A program made the position numbers and the translations under genes. From Mangifera indica (Eukaryota; Streptophyta; Magnoliopsida; Sapindales; Anacardiaceae), in NCBI RefSeq assembly GCF_011075055.1, contig NC_058154.1, positions 5,691,501 through 5,755,500 of the forward strand: 64,000 nucleotides of DNA. The letters are read 5' to 3'. The notes under the pieces are model-generated. The model was not told the DNA's origin and made no database searches. It was given only the letters and a program-made list of their open reading frames with translations. This document shows, one piece after another, positions 23,771 through 35,968 of this stretch (its first letter is position 1; the number at the start of each line of letters is the position of its first letter).

Positions 23771-24132
23771 TGTTGTGCAGCGGAAATACAAAACACAACT
23801 TCTATGCTATTGAATATAATAAATAATTAAAGTAGAAAATAAAATGTAGAAAAATAAAAGAAAGAGAACACAAGAATTTACGAGGTTCGGTAAATGTACC
23901 TACATCCTCGGCGCCGCTGACTACTTTCACTATCTTCAAAGAATAGTTACAAAGAAAAAATAAACTATTAGAGATCTCTAATAATAGGATTCTCTCAATA
24001 CAATTGTATTTGACTACAACTGTCTTAGGGATGATTTTGAACTAAAACTAAAGCCTCTATTTATAGCCTTTAGTAAAATACAAAGAGATTAAATTAATAG
24101 ATGTGGGACATAAAAATCCACTTATTTCAACA
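23771..24132 (-). repeat. 5' LTR of the Copia element (right copy)
   Basis: A 362-bp terminal repeat, the partner of 19973-20332. Confidence 0.95.
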
Positions 24133-24259
24133 ACTTGAACCATCAATTAGCATAATTTCAGTAATTAATTAACATAATGTCAACTATCAATTATAGCATG
24201 ATTTTAGCCATCAGCCAGCATAGTTTCAAAAATCAATCAACATAATTTCAGCAACCATA

Positions 24260-25160
24260 CCTTGTATATATTTTCATCCTTTTATATAAATACCACTTTT
24301 TAAATGCATGGTCATGAAATGTTTATCCTTCTACAGATCTATTAATAAGGTGAATTCAGAGGTGGATTTACATTTGTTGTTGCTAGACATATTAATATAA
24401 TTTGCTAAAAGATTAAAAAAAAAAAAATTTGTTAGAAGGAAACAACCAAGTAAGCCATAGTTTGCTGTATGTTTAAATTTTGGCTTTATTTGATAATATC
24501 TTTGTTGTATTCGATGAGTTTCTTGTGGATTTTAAAAAAATTGCATCTTAATATTTGACAAGTTCAGCTAGGGTTAGTGAGTTCTTGGACAATAAGAAGT
24601 GACAAAGAAATAAGCCACACGTTTTCAGATGTAGGCAAAGTGCATGAAAACATACAAGAACTATCCAGCCAAAGCTTCGTGAAAGCCTACACCTACACCC
24701 ACCTTAATTACAATAGCAATTAATCTGGAATCAGGATCCTCTGTCATTACAGGTGTTGAACCTTCTCGAGTACAAGTGACTTGTTCAATTTTCAGTGCGT
24801 GCACTTTCGCATAAAATTAATAAAAATTAAGTCACTATAATAATGCTGGTTAATGTTAAATGGGAAGGTCAAAATCATTCTTTTCGCTAAACTTTCCACC
24901 CACTCTGTCTCCATTCTCTTATGCTATGATAGCTGTTATTAAGAGAAGTAGTGTATCATTATTGAATACTTTATGTAAATTGTCATCTTATGGGTTTTAT
25001 AATTTTAATTGATTAAGCAGAGATAGCACAATTTAACCTACCAAATATACAAAGTTCTGGTGGGTAATTATAGTCACATAAATATCCGTTATAAACATAA
25101 AAGTAATACAACCCATCATCAAATTTTTCTAAATTCCAACCCATCTAATTGTCTCTACTC
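24260..25160. other. Intergenic DNA upstream of the small secreted-peptide gene
   Basis: AT-rich sequence without coding, LTR or tandem signal that I can see. The last few hundred bases would be the promoter of the gene that follows. Confidence 0.5.
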
Positions 25161-25168
25161 CCCTCCAC

Positions 25169-25176
25169 TATAAAAG
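25169..25176 (+). promoter_or_regulatory. TATA box
   Basis: TATAAAAG at 25169-25176 is a strong plant TATA box and places transcription start near 25200. It rules out the upstream ATG at 25149 and leaves ATG 25203 or 25236 as the start. Confidence 0.75.
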
Positions 25177-25235
25177 AAACCAGCTGCATACTCAATATTT
25201 CAATGAATATCTCTTGTAAAACAAAGTTTCAGAAG

Positions 25236-25490
25236 ATGAAGTTGTTATGTTTGTCACTGCTTCTACTGGTTTTGATGGCGGAATTGGGTTGCGCCATGAA
25301 TAGGAGGATGGTGATGACTGCAGCCAACCCTAGAAGTACAAGCAAGGAAAACGATGAAACGATGAAGAAGAATTGGGAGAGTAATGGCGATGCTGATGTG
25401 AACAAGCACCACAACATTCCTCGGCCGTCATTTGGCGATTCGGACGATAACCAAAATGGATCAGATCAGCCAGCCGATGATCATAATTAA
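25236..25490 (+). CDS. Small secreted peptide precursor, 84 residues
   Basis: The reading frame is intact to the TAA at 25488-25490. I prefer ATG 25236 because it opens directly with a signal peptide (MKLLCLSLLLLVLMAELGCA, cleavage likely after GCA). ATG 25203 would add 11 residues before it and lies almost on the predicted transcription start. The mature part of about 64 residues is hydrophilic, without Cys, rich in Asp and Asn, with a Lys/Asn/Glu-rich middle, a central NKHHNIPRPSFG motif and the acidic tail DQPADDHN. This layout (signal, variable region, short conserved block near the C-terminus) fits plant peptide-hormone precursors, and the HN end recalls CLE and RGF peptides, but their core motifs are absent. 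No intron is needed. No family could be named. Confidence 0.7.
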   Translation: MKLLCLSLLLLVLMAELGCAMNRRMVMTAANPRSTSKENDETMKKNWESNGDADVNKHHNIPRPSFGDSDDNQNGSDQPADDHN

Positions 25491-26700
25491 ATTAGGTTTT
25501 GCTATTGTAAGTTTGTTTTCAAAACTGGCTAGTTACTGTATCATATGTTACAAAGTTTTCTTGTAATATTATCTCAACTTAATTATAAGCTTGTTTCATA
25601 AGATTCTATGTAATTCATGTACGAATGAAACAATGTAAATTAAGAGTGTGAATTTAAAGAAAAAAAAAAAGAGAAGAAGAAGAAGAAGAAGAAGAAAAAG
25701 ATTGTAATTAGTACTTTGTTTTAAAGTCAAATAATCTGAAGTATGATACATGCTTTAACTCTCACCTTTAAATAATAATTAATATCCCTTTAATTAATTA
25801 ATGTTTATGGCGACTTAATCCATTCGAAAACCAACTTTATGCAGTTTGTGAAAAGGGTTGCCCATGAACTTTGAATTTTTGTCAATAAAACTTGACCCAG
25901 TCCAGCCTAATCAACTCGTTGGAACCTACACACTGAGCAGAGCACAAGCCCTTAAACTACGCAATCTCACTTAATTAATGACAACATTTTGGTTTCCCAA
26001 GTTGCATAAAACTAGCTTTAGCCGTTAATCTTATTTTAATCAAAACACAAATTCACTGTTAACTCTACTGTATATTTTACTTAAAACCATTTTGGATGAT
26101 ATCTCGTATAGGTGAAAAAAAGTAGGATTGTAAAAATCTTCATGGACCCTTTCGATTGAGAGGTGGTTTATTTTATATTTACGAGAAGGGTCCCCTATAC
26201 TAAAACAAAATCATGTTCACTCCACCACCTTTGTCTTTTCTTAGACAGTTGATTCATAAGGTTCATTTGCTAAAATTTTATCAATTTTTCATGATAAATT
26301 TAGATTTGAGATCGAATTTCATGTCAACACTTAATATATATATATATGTATATCTAATATTATAAATAAATATGATAAATATTGTATACATGATGTTAAT
26401 ATTTGAATGTAACATTTATTAGTTTGTTTCTCTCAAATGCATGTTGTCATTTTTTATATAATTCTTAGTTAAAATATTTTTATAACTTAATGGTATTAAA
26501 ATATAAAATCTTACTTATAAGAGGTAACTCATACGCCCATTCTTTTTACGCATGGTTGAAATTCGGATCATATTAATTCTTGTTTCCCAGAATTCATATT
26601 TAGATTTTGAAACAACTTTGAATTTTGGTGATACTTATTAGAATTAAAAAAAAAAAAAAAGCAAAGTTATTTTGGGTTGTACAACAAAATGTAACAAATC
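25491..26700. other. 3' flank of the peptide gene and intergenic DNA
   Basis: The 3' UTR probably ends near 25650. A (GAA)n run of about eight units lies at 25670-25700, and a short TA run near 26336-26350. No other gene signal was seen. A poly(A) stretch lies near 26646-26660. Confidence 0.5.
25660..25700. repeat. (GAA)n microsatellite
   Basis: A run of A is followed by repeated GAA triplets directly downstream of the peptide gene. Confidence 0.85.
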
Positions 26701-27149
26701 TGTTATTGTCGTTATCTACAAGAGGAAGCAGTTGCAACCGATGACAGCGTTAAAGCGAGTTAATTGAGAGGATGGAACAGTGTGCATTAGCCAAAAAAAC
26801 CCCGTTTTAATGTAATGAAAGATGAAGCATCCGTCGAAAAAGGTTTAGGACACATTGTTATTTGCTTTTTCTCTTAAGATATGCAGAGTTCTTCGACGAT
26901 ACTCAATCGAAAGCTGCATTAGACAACCAAAATGTTAAGTACGTAGGATTGCTATGAGTTTATTGTTTAGACCTTCTGAAAGCTGTCGTGTACACATAGA
27001 TGAAGCTTTTTGCGAGTTTGCTCAGTTTTCGTAACTGTAACTTAAAATCTCAAAAATAAAAGTTCTCTCTCTCTCTCTTTGATGTTCTCATCAAGAAAGC
27101 TTTAGGGTTTCATTGTTTGTGATTAGTTTTGATTACTGCTTTTTTGTTC
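26701..27149 (+). mobile_element. 5' LTR of a plus-strand Copia element (putative)
   Basis: The segment from TGTTATTGTCG to TTTTGTTCA is followed at once by TGGTATCAAAGC, a tRNA-iMet primer site with one mismatch (27150-27161). A 'ctctctctctctcttt' run lies near its end. The 5' boundary is less sure than the 3' one. Confidence 0.55.
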
Positions 27150-27177
27150 ATGGTATCAAAGCTATTAACTATCGTTG

Positions 27178-27280
27178 ATGGTTGAGTTTTCTAATTTTTC
27201 AAATATACCAAACACACCAGAAAAGAATCTTACGGTTGATATGATGCTTGATCGAATAATGAGTAAGTTTGGAAACTTTT
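27178..27280 (+). pseudogene. N-terminal remnant of a Copia gag
   Basis: From ATG 27178 the frame reads MVEFSNFSNIPNTPEKNL and DMMLDRIMSKFGNF, then degenerates. The place just after the primer site fits a gag start. The rest of gag and the protease is missing before the integrase region. Confidence 0.4.
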
Positions 27281-27479
27281 CACTTGCAATTTTGTAGCCA
27301 ATTATTCAAGAGTTGACAGAGGATAACTAATTGATATTGGAGGTCACATATTTTGTTTGTAGTTTTGCAATCCTTTTTCCTTCTAAATTTCTTGATAAAC
27401 CTTTGATCTAAAAAAATGTATGTGTACCTAAAATCACGAAAAAACATGCTTGGTATTTCTAAATTCACTTGAGATAATG

Positions 27480-28530
27480 AAGTTATTGTTGAATTTTCCC
27501 CTTATTTGTATGTTGTAAATGACGAGTCAAAGATCATTCTTCTGCAAGTTTCTCTTAAAAATGGATTGTATCAAGTCATGACGCCTTCTACAACAAGTTG
27601 ATCTTCAACTGCTAGTTTGCAAATTTTTTTCTTTGAATTGTATCATTTCTAGCCGGAAATAAAATTGTCTTGTCAAATGATTTTATTTAGAACAACAACC
27701 TTTTGTTTTACTTGTGCAAAGGGTTGATATGATGACTTATCATAGGAGACTAGGTCATCCTTGTGATAAAAATATTGATATTGTTTTCAAGTCACTGAAT
27801 TTTTTCTGGTTGTAATGTCAATTAAATACCTTCTTATGAGGATTATCAGTATGATAAAGCACATCAATTTCCCTTTTCAACTACGAGAGCATAAGCTTCA
27901 AGGCCCCTCTTGAATTTGTTCATAATGATATTAGGCCCATCACCATAGCTTTCTCTTGAAAATTTTGATTTTATATGAATTTCATGGATGATTTTTCTCA
28001 TTTCACTTGGTTGTTCCATTTAAAGTCCAACTTTGAGGTCAAATATGACTTATAGGTTTACACAAATTGGTTCAGAGAAAATTTGATACAAAACTCAGGA
28101 CTTTACAATGTGACTAGGGTGGAGAGTATCAGAGTGTAGTTCCTTTTAACAAAGTCAAGGAATTAACGTTAGATATCTTTGCCCTTATATATATCAAGAA
28201 AATGAAAGAATCGAGAGAAAACATATGGATATTATTGAGTTAGGTCTTGTGCTTCTATCATAGGCAAGCATGCCTTTTTTTCTGGTGGGCAAGCTTTCAA
28301 ACCTTGTTTTCAATAAATAGACTTCCTTCAATATATCATGGTCAAAATTCATCATTTCAAGTTATGTTTAAGATACAGCTAGGCTATTCTCTTCTTAGAA
28401 CATTTGGATGTAGTTGTTATTATTTTCTCAAGCTTATAATAGACACAAATATGATTTTCTCATTTCGAAGTGTGTCTTTATAGGTCATGGTCCTAGAAAT
28501 AAAGGTTATAAGGCACATAGTTGCAGGAGT
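27480..28530 (+). pseudogene. Copia integrase, decayed
   Basis: Plus-strand pieces in several frames follow integrase order. A pre-integrase segment reads ILLQVSLKNGLYQ. The zinc region reads TYHRRLGHPCDKNID (27740-27785). APLEFVHNDI (27905) carries Asn-Asp in place of the usual Ser-Asp, and MDDFSHFTWLF follows. Then come a decayed DDE centre, AFFSGGQAFKPCFQ (28265-28310) and SLLRTFGCSCY (28388) to KGYKAH (28500). Many stops and shifts exist. It ends abruptly near 28530, where Gypsy sequence begins. Confidence 0.8.
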
Positions 28531-28534
28531 TTCT

Positions 28535-28830
28535 AGATAGTGGTTTCATCAAACTGAGCCAATCATCTTGGGGCACATTGATTCTATCTATGAAAAAGAA
28601 GATAGGTCGATGCATATGTGCATAGATTACCGAGAGTTAAAAATGTAACAGTAAAGAATAAGTATTTACTCTTGAGGATTAATAATTTATTTAACCAACT
28701 CAAAGGTGGCTTAGTGTTTTCCAAGATTGACTTGAGATCAAGGTATCATTAGGTTTAGGTAACCGAGAGAGATGTTTTGAAGACTGCATTCAAGAGGAAA
28801 TATGGGCACTATAAGTTTGATTGTAATCGA
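28535..28830 (+). pseudogene. Gypsy reverse transcriptase N-terminal fragment
   Basis: In scattered frames the plus strand gives [50 protein letters not shown] and VLKTAFKRKYGHY, the first motifs of Ty3/Gypsy RT (the same blocks are better preserved at 33800-34010 on the minus strand). It stops before the catalytic motif. It directly follows Copia integrase, so this is a chimeric junction and not one element. Confidence 0.8.
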
Positions 28831-28839
28831 AACTCATCG

Positions 28840-29749
28840 TTGGTTAGATTAAATTGAACACAATTGTCACTTTGATCTAATTCTCCGCTGGTGTAATGGC
28901 AATGCATGTGTGTCAAGAGATAATAAGCAATTGATAGAACACAATCGATACAATAACAAATAATTGTCACTGTTGAAATGCTTTAAAAATGTAATGAGTA
29001 ATCAACATCATTGAGATTGAGTCTATCCAGCTAGCAATGGCAACACCTCACAGTAAAAGATTAGTACAATGTTTAGATTAAGATACGATTGTCAACAATG
29101 ATAATTTTCCTTTATAGTAGTTTGGATAGTCACAGATTAAGAACAACAACGATAATGGATTAGAGCACTAATCACTTAAATTTTTGACAATGATTCCAAC
29201 AGTGACAATAATTATGGTTTCAAGTTGGTAAATGAACATGACGACAAACTGGAATGATAATGGTGACATAATTAGTCAAGTTATAAAAACAAAACGTCCT
29301 TACTAATAGAAAGAAATCATTCAAGAGTATTTACAAAGTCATTCTCTATCTTAAACTAGTAAATTAGTTCTATTCTCAACAATGTGAGATTTAAATTTTT
29401 AAATCATAGAAGAAAAATTCAAAGAACTTTTAGTAATGTGGAATTACTAAAGCTTCCTTATACATAATAAGAAATTTGAGACTGTTTCCTTTGACCCTAA
29501 GACTAGTCGGATCCTCAGAACTGAGAATGGACTGTGGAGATACACTTTATCAAGTGAATCCCAAAAGTTTATTATTATGACAATTATAAATAAACTCTAA
29601 TAGGGACACTCAAGACTGGAAGACAGTTGAGAGAGAGAAGAAAAAACACATAAGCAAAACTACATTTTCTATCCTCCTCATAAATTTTCATTAGTGCTCA
29701 TCATTAAAAATTCTAAAGAAAATGCATTTTCTTGAGCATTGAAAGTAAG
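28840..29749. other. Unassigned DNA
   Basis: No protein, LTR or tandem signal was recognised. It separates the Gypsy RT fragment from the complete-ended Gypsy element. Confidence 0.5.
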
Positions 29750-29754
29750 GGCAA

Positions 29755-31380
29755 TATAACACTCCTCTCTAAACACATACCCCTACATATAATATACTTT
29801 AAAAAGACATGTATGACTTGACTTCTTAATTTAAAATAGCCAAAAATAGTATGATAATAAATTTTCAAACTTAAATGCATGCAAAAAGGTAAAACATGAA
29901 ATATTAATCGAAATGCCCCATTTTATTAAACTTTTAGATCAAATTGTCTAAAAATCAACTCCAATAGTCATTGTGCATAATCAATCATGAAATTGTAACT
30001 AAAGTGGAAAAAATAAATAAGTGGAAAGAAATTGGTAAAAAAACTATTTGGCCTCTTACCCTCACACAGCTACTCAGCTAGACCGTTGGCTCCTCTGCAT
30101 GCCTAATTACTCACCTCTATCTATAAAACAATAAAAAAGAATGCATGAATGAGACACACTCAGTAAGTCAGTGGTCTCTTGGCACCCTGAATAACATACC
30201 ACTAATAAATATGGCGTTCCATTTTTTAATCTCGATATGGTCATAACGTGTCACCTTTGTGCCCTAAACATAGGCCCTACACAAAGGTTACTAAGGCTTA
30301 AATTGATCTTGGCATATCTGATGCTCTGATGAAAGAATAAGACACTCACGTGTCTACTAATAGTTATGCCTTATGCACATGCCAGATGACCTAGTAGTTT
30401 AGCTAACTATGATATCGTTGTCACACAGGGAACTCTAGTTGTAGTCCTTCGCTTACCATATATGCTAGTTATGAAACTACTATCTAAAAACCATCCTAGG
30501 ATAGTCCCCACGACAAGTATGTATATGATGCACCATGTTGACCACATGAGAAACTTACTGAAAGACCATAACCCTTATCATGCATACTTGAGTTGAACTG
30601 AGCTATATGGGCAATACGCCTTAGCATCTAGTGTATAATGAATCTCATAGGTATTTATCTCTTATAAAGCCCAATTGCTTTTATATATTTTGCCACTTAC
30701 ACACACAGTTGGTGGCTATCTGACTGTATACTACTTTTCTAGACATTTTCTATTTTCAATCCAAATCTAGCTCAAATAGGGTCTAGTGTCATCTTCCACA
30801 CAATCGGACACCTATTATTGGCTAGCTAACCCTTTTCTTTCTATCCTATACTTTTCTAAGCTATTTTATTTTAAATCCTTATCATTCTCTTAACTTAAGG
30901 GTAAAAAGATATTTTTTTCTACTTCAAATGACGTAAGTGCCTTTTCCCTCGGTCACAATTGTTAACACAAACATTTGCTCGTCCTATATTGAACATTCAT
31001 TTGCCCTAAATTTTTTTCTAGGTACTTGATGGCGACCTTGAGAAGTAAAATTTCATGGCCTAGACTTGGCTCACGCTCCTTAAAATTTTATAGCAAAGAG
31101 CCAAACAAACATTAATTTGGATGGAATTTTCTTATAAGGAAATTCATTCCATGGTAAACTAAAATTCTTATTGAGCAAATTTTATCTTATTTATTTCCTT
31201 CCTTTTTTTTTTTTTTGAAACTAAATACATAAAAATTAATAATTGGACTTCCCTTATATGGGTTGGCCATTAAAATAAACTTTTCAATTTCAACCTAATT
31301 TAGTCTAAGTTTGGTCCAAATTAGAAATAAAATTTTCAAAAAGGCACTAATGTTGCTAGAAATTACTTGTATGTACTACA
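29755..31380 (-). repeat. 3' LTR of the Gypsy element
   Basis: About 1.63 kb. In plus coordinates it runs from TATAACACTCC (original TG now TA) to GTATGTACTACA. Long matches to 35969-37390 and 43620-43923 include 'ttggctagctaacccttttctttctat' and 'ttcataattggacttcccttatatggg'-type blocks. It lacks about 350 bp that the 5' LTR has at 37390-37763. Confidence 0.85.
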
Positions 31381-34300
31381 TTTCACCCTCTAATGAAATT
31401 CATTAAAAGAGTTGTGTAACCTCTTTTTCATGTCCTCCTCGACCTTCCATGTGACTTACTTAATTAGGTTATTCCTCCAAGGAACCTTGATTAGAAGTGG
31501 CTGCTTGTTTTTAAGCATTTTAACCTGTTTGTCCAAAATCTGCATCGGATGCTCCTCATAGGCTAAATTTTCCTTGAGGTCAACAGTCTCTAATGTAAGC
31601 ACATTGGTCAGTCACTAATATACTTGCGTAACAACGACACATGGAACATATTGTGAATGTGATCCATACTCCCTGGCAACCAAACTAGTAAGCTACCTTA
31701 GCTACATACTTCAATATCTTTAATAATGCCATAAACCTTAGTGCTAGCTTGTCTTTCTTGCTAAATCTCATAATATACCTATAGAGGGCTACTCTAACAA
31801 ATACATTATCACCCACCTCAAACTCAAGATCACACCTTGTCTAGTCTGAATAATTATTTTGATGAACTTGAGCTTGCCTCATCCTTTATCTTATCAGTCT
31901 AATATCCTCTATTATCTTCTAGGTTAACAGTTAAAGTATTTCTCTCTCCTATCTTATCCTAATACAATGTGCTCTATATTTTCTACCATACAAAGCCTTA
32001 TACAGAGCCATCTTGATAGTTGTTTGGTAACTATTATTGTACACAAACTTCATTATTAGTAACACTTCCACCTAACTTGTTCCCTTGTCTAAGTAATATG
32101 TTTTCAATATGTTCTCAATCATTTGATTGACTATCTCAGTCCATCCATCTATTTCGCGATGGTAGGTTATGCTAAAGGCTAAATTGGTATCTAAGAACTT
32201 ATGCAAACTTTGCCACAATATCAAGACGAATCTAGTGTTTTAATCTAATACTATTGTCTTGGGCATCTCATGAAGTTTGGCTACCTTTTTAACATAAATT
32301 TGACCCAGTTAATCTGTACTCATGGTATCCTTAACTATTATAAAGTGTATCAATTTGGTCAACTATAACCCATAAGACATTATATCCTCTTTTAACTCTC
32401 GATAATTCGACTATGAAATTTATCGAGATGTGTTCCTATTTCCATTATATAATACAAAAAGGCTGTAGAAGTCCTAATGGTTTCTGATGTTCAACCTTAA
32501 CTTGCTAACACATTAGGCATTTAATCACAAATTTTACTATATCTTTCTTCATACTTGACCACCAAAAATAACTCCTCAGATCTTGATATATCTTTACACT
32601 TCTAAGGTGACAGTGTAAAGGAAACTATACACCTTGGTAAGGATCTTGTCTCTCAAAATTTGAAATCTACCTCGTTACCCTTAGATTTTTTACTTGATCC
32701 AAACACACTAGTTATCAAAAAATTAAGATGCACGAATCTTATCTAGAAGGGTTGACTGAATCTAAAAAGCTATTAGTTACCCTATGATTACCTCAATCTA
32801 CTCTCTTACCAACTCCTATTGCAACTTTTGGTAAATGGTAATCTATGACAAAACTACCTTTTGGCTCAGAGCATCTGTAACTACATTAGCCTTACTTGGG
32901 TGGTATGTGATCTCATACTCATAACCTCTCACTAACTCTAACCACCTCATGTGCCTCATATTGAGCTTATTCTAGGTAAAGAAATACTTAAAGCTCTTAT
33001 GATCCATATATATATTACTTTTGATCCTATACAAAAAGTGTCACCATATTTAAGAGCAAACACGATGACTACTATCTCAAAGTCATGTCTCGAGTACTAA
33101 GTGTTAGTCCTTTAACTATTAGGAGGCATATGCTATAACTTTATCTCTCTATATTAAAACTGCTCAAAAACCTTAATATGAAGTATTTATAAAGAGGTCA
33201 TATTCTTTGCCTTCTATTAGCAAAGTTAAGATGGGAAACTAATGTCATCTTCCTCTTTAACTCTTAGAAACTTTACTTATAGACATTAAACCATTTGAAA
33301 GGAACATCCTTATGAGTTAACTCTATGAGTGGTTAGGCTAACTTGGCAAAACCCTCGACAAACCATATGTAGTATCCCACCAACCAAGGGAAACTTTTCA
33401 CCTTTTTAGTTGTCTTAGGCTTCTTCCATTCTAATACAACCTCTACTTTACTAAGGTTTACCCTGATACCATCTACTAAGACTACATGTCTAAGAAAAGC
33501 TATTCTATCTAACTAGAACTTGCACTTAAAAACATGGCATACAAATACCTCTCCTTCAATCTTTGTAACATAAACCTCAGATGTTGTGCATATTCCTCTT
33601 GAGTCCTAAAGTATACTAGGATGTCATTTATGAACACCATAATGAACCTGTCTAGACAATCTTAGAACATTATGTTCATAAGGTCCATAAAAACTACTAA
33701 AGCATTAGTCAATCCAAATAACATAACCACAAACCCATAAAGCTTATGTCTAGTTCTAAAAGTAGTTTTGGGTATATCTTGCTTAGTAACTTGGACCTAA
33801 TAATAACTTGACATCAGGTCGATCTTAGAGAACACTAATGCACTTTTAAGTTGATCAAATAAGTCATCAATTCTAGAAAGTTGATACTTATTCTTTATTG
33901 TCACTTTATTCAATTCTCGATAGTCGATGCATATTTTTATCGATCCATCTTTCTTTTTCACAAATAAGATTGTTGGACCCTATGACAAATGGTTCAGTTT
34001 GAGAAAATCATTATCTAATAGCTTTTGTAACTGTTTTTTTAACTCATGTAGTTCAACTGGGGGTCATTTTGTATGGTGCCTTTGAAATTGGCACTATCTA
34101 AGGTTTGCTCAATACTTAACTACACTTCTCTCTTGAGTGTTAACCCTAGAAGACTACCACAAAAAAAACATCTAGAAATTCTTACACCACTGAAGCATCT
34201 TTCAGACCCAAGATTACCTTATCTGATCTATTTATTATATACGTCAAATATGTTATGCCCCTATTACTTAGCATTTTCCTAGCCTTAACAATACTGATCA

Positions 34301-35950
34301 TGATGTTGAAAACTCGTCCCTCTCCAAAAGTAAATTGCTTCTTATTATCCAAGCTAAATTAAACCTTTTTCTTTTGTAGTCTATCTCTACCCCATATTTG
34401 CTCAAAAATTCCTTACCAAGCATTACATAAAAGTCAGACATGTCCATTACAACTAGCTGTACAATTATCTCTTAGCGTCTTAAAGAAACCGTCTCTCTTA
34501 TTAACATGTAACTATTTTGGATCTTGTCTCCATTAGGCATCTTTGTACTAATCTATGGGATTGTTGCAGGCTCTAACTTTATTCTTTCTATTACACCACT
34601 AGCAATAAACAGTGTATGGCACCAAAGCCAATCAATGCATACAAAGGACAAAATAAAAGATTAATTGACCTATCATTATGGTCAAACTAACCTCACTTAG
34701 GTCTAAGTAACTGTATACACTTGGACTTGTCCTCCCCTAAATGTCTAATTTGTTGGGGCTTGTGTTGATATAGTTATGCACTTTCTAGCAAAGTGAGAGA
34801 GTTGCTTACATTTATAACTTAGTTTCTAACTGGCTAGGCACTCATCGGTATGCCTCTGTCCATATCTATGACATGCAAAAGGATCATCACTTCTTGGCTA
34901 ATCTTTTCTCTTTTGTTTCTTACTATTCTAGTTCTTTTTACTTTCAAGTTAGAATCCCTACTACCATTGTTTCAATTACCACCCTTTCGACTGCTACCTA
35001 TAACTATCTGATCCTATCTCTAGGTTAGGGCTACTAGTATAGACTGATATGATATTCTTCTTTCTTTGACCATCCTCTGTTTCATGGCCTCTAACCTTAA
35101 TACTCTACCAAGGGCATTTGAGAATGATCTAGGGGCATTATCACTCATCATAACATCCTTGGCAATGTTTGATCTAACTCCTCTAAGGAAGACCTCCAAC
35201 GTGCCCACACCTATATTACAACTGCCAGAACATACTTGTCTAATTAGTTCAACTTGGTGGAGAACTCCCTGATGATCATATAACCCTACTTTAAAAGGAG
35301 GAATTCTTAGGCCTTTATATAAAAGACATATATTATAGATATTCTTTTTCAAAAGCCCAACTGAAGTCATCCTAAGTCATTTCTGACATTTAGTATGTCC
35401 TAAATAGCATCCACCACTAGACCTTTGCATCTATCTTCTAAAAGAAGCTGACATACTAAATCTTCTATATGTTTATCATGGTAAAAAGCCTTATGACACC
35501 TCTACTACGTCCTACCCCACTCCTCAACTAGTAATCTATATGAAATTATACTTCCTCTATACCCACTTTGTTTTATTGGGGTGATAACTCTATAAGTGAA
35601 GATTACTTTGACATCAATAGGGTATGGATTGGATGTCCAACAATCTTAAATACCTCTTAATTTTACTTAAGGATGCCTTTAACTATTTGTCGGATAGTTG
35701 TACTATTTATTGTGGACACAACTAACATATTAGATGTTTATCTCTAAGCCATAACTTTGCTCTTTTCTTAATTTAGGGTTTTTAGGGCATCCTTGATTAG
35801 CCTCTTAACTTTAAATGCATGTAAGTTTATTATACTTACAATGCTAAGGGTGTAAAGGTGGTTAAAGCTATATGAAGGGCTACTTTCCTTAACTCGATTA
35901 TTCACTTTTCAGACACACCTATACTTAACACCTTTTTGGGTTCCAAAATT
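31381..35950 (-). pseudogene. Gypsy gag-pol of the chromovirus, decayed
   Basis: Minus strand. Gag includes FLRGVRSNIAKDVMM near 35200 and cysteine motifs CHRYGQRHTDEC and KCKQLSHFARKC near 34790-34870. RT (about 34010-33540) reads [30 protein letters not shown] and FGLTNA. Its catalytic motif is FINDILVY, where Asn replaces the first catalytic Asp (codon 33626-33628). Integrase (about 32620-31800) has YFWWSSMKKDI and CLMCQQVKVEHQKP. A chromodomain-like tail near 31400-31560 reads VPWRNNLIK-stop-VTWKVEEDM. Chromovirus chromodomains are thought to guide integration to heterochromatin. Stops occur in every domain; no piece is functional. Confidence 0.9.
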
Positions 35951-35953
35951 ATA

Positions 35954-35964
35954 CTCTGATACCA
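35954..35964 (-). other. Primer-binding site of the Gypsy element
   Basis: Minus-strand TGGTATCAGAG lies 4 bp inside the 5' LTR, whose minus-sense end is GGTGTTACA. Confidence 0.85.
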
Positions 35965-35968
35965 TAAA

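Larger units (their letters stand above)
19973..24132 (-). mobile_element. Complete-ended Copia retrotransposon (Tnt1/Tork-like), internally deleted
   Basis: This 4160-bp element has LTRs at both ends, a purine-rich tract beside the left LTR (20333-20345), a primer site beside the right LTR, and perfect target duplications ACTTG at 19968-19972 and 24133-24137. The coding part reads on the minus strand as gag, protease, integrase and partial RT, which is the Copia order. About 14 differences separate the two LTRs by eye (around 4 percent), making it the youngest element here. Stops, a frameshift near 21900 and a deletion of the RT core and RNase H make it non-autonomous. Confidence 0.95.
19942..24258. 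repeat. 23-bp minisatellite split by a Copia insertion
   Basis: Units of about 20-23 bp beginning agcat/acat are present on the left at 19942-19972 and on the right from 24133 to about 24258 (agcataatttcag..., acataatgtcaac..., agcatgatttta..., agcatagtttca...). With one copy of the ACTTG target site removed, the two sides form one continuous run of about seven units. Confidence 0.75.

Noticed and set aside
25149..25235. N-terminal extension of the secreted peptide to ATG 25149
   Set aside because: That ATG lies upstream of the TATA box, and the signal peptide starts at 25236.
25229..25417. Minus-strand frame opposite the secreted-peptide gene
   Set aside because: Shadow of the coding strand; no promoter on that strand.
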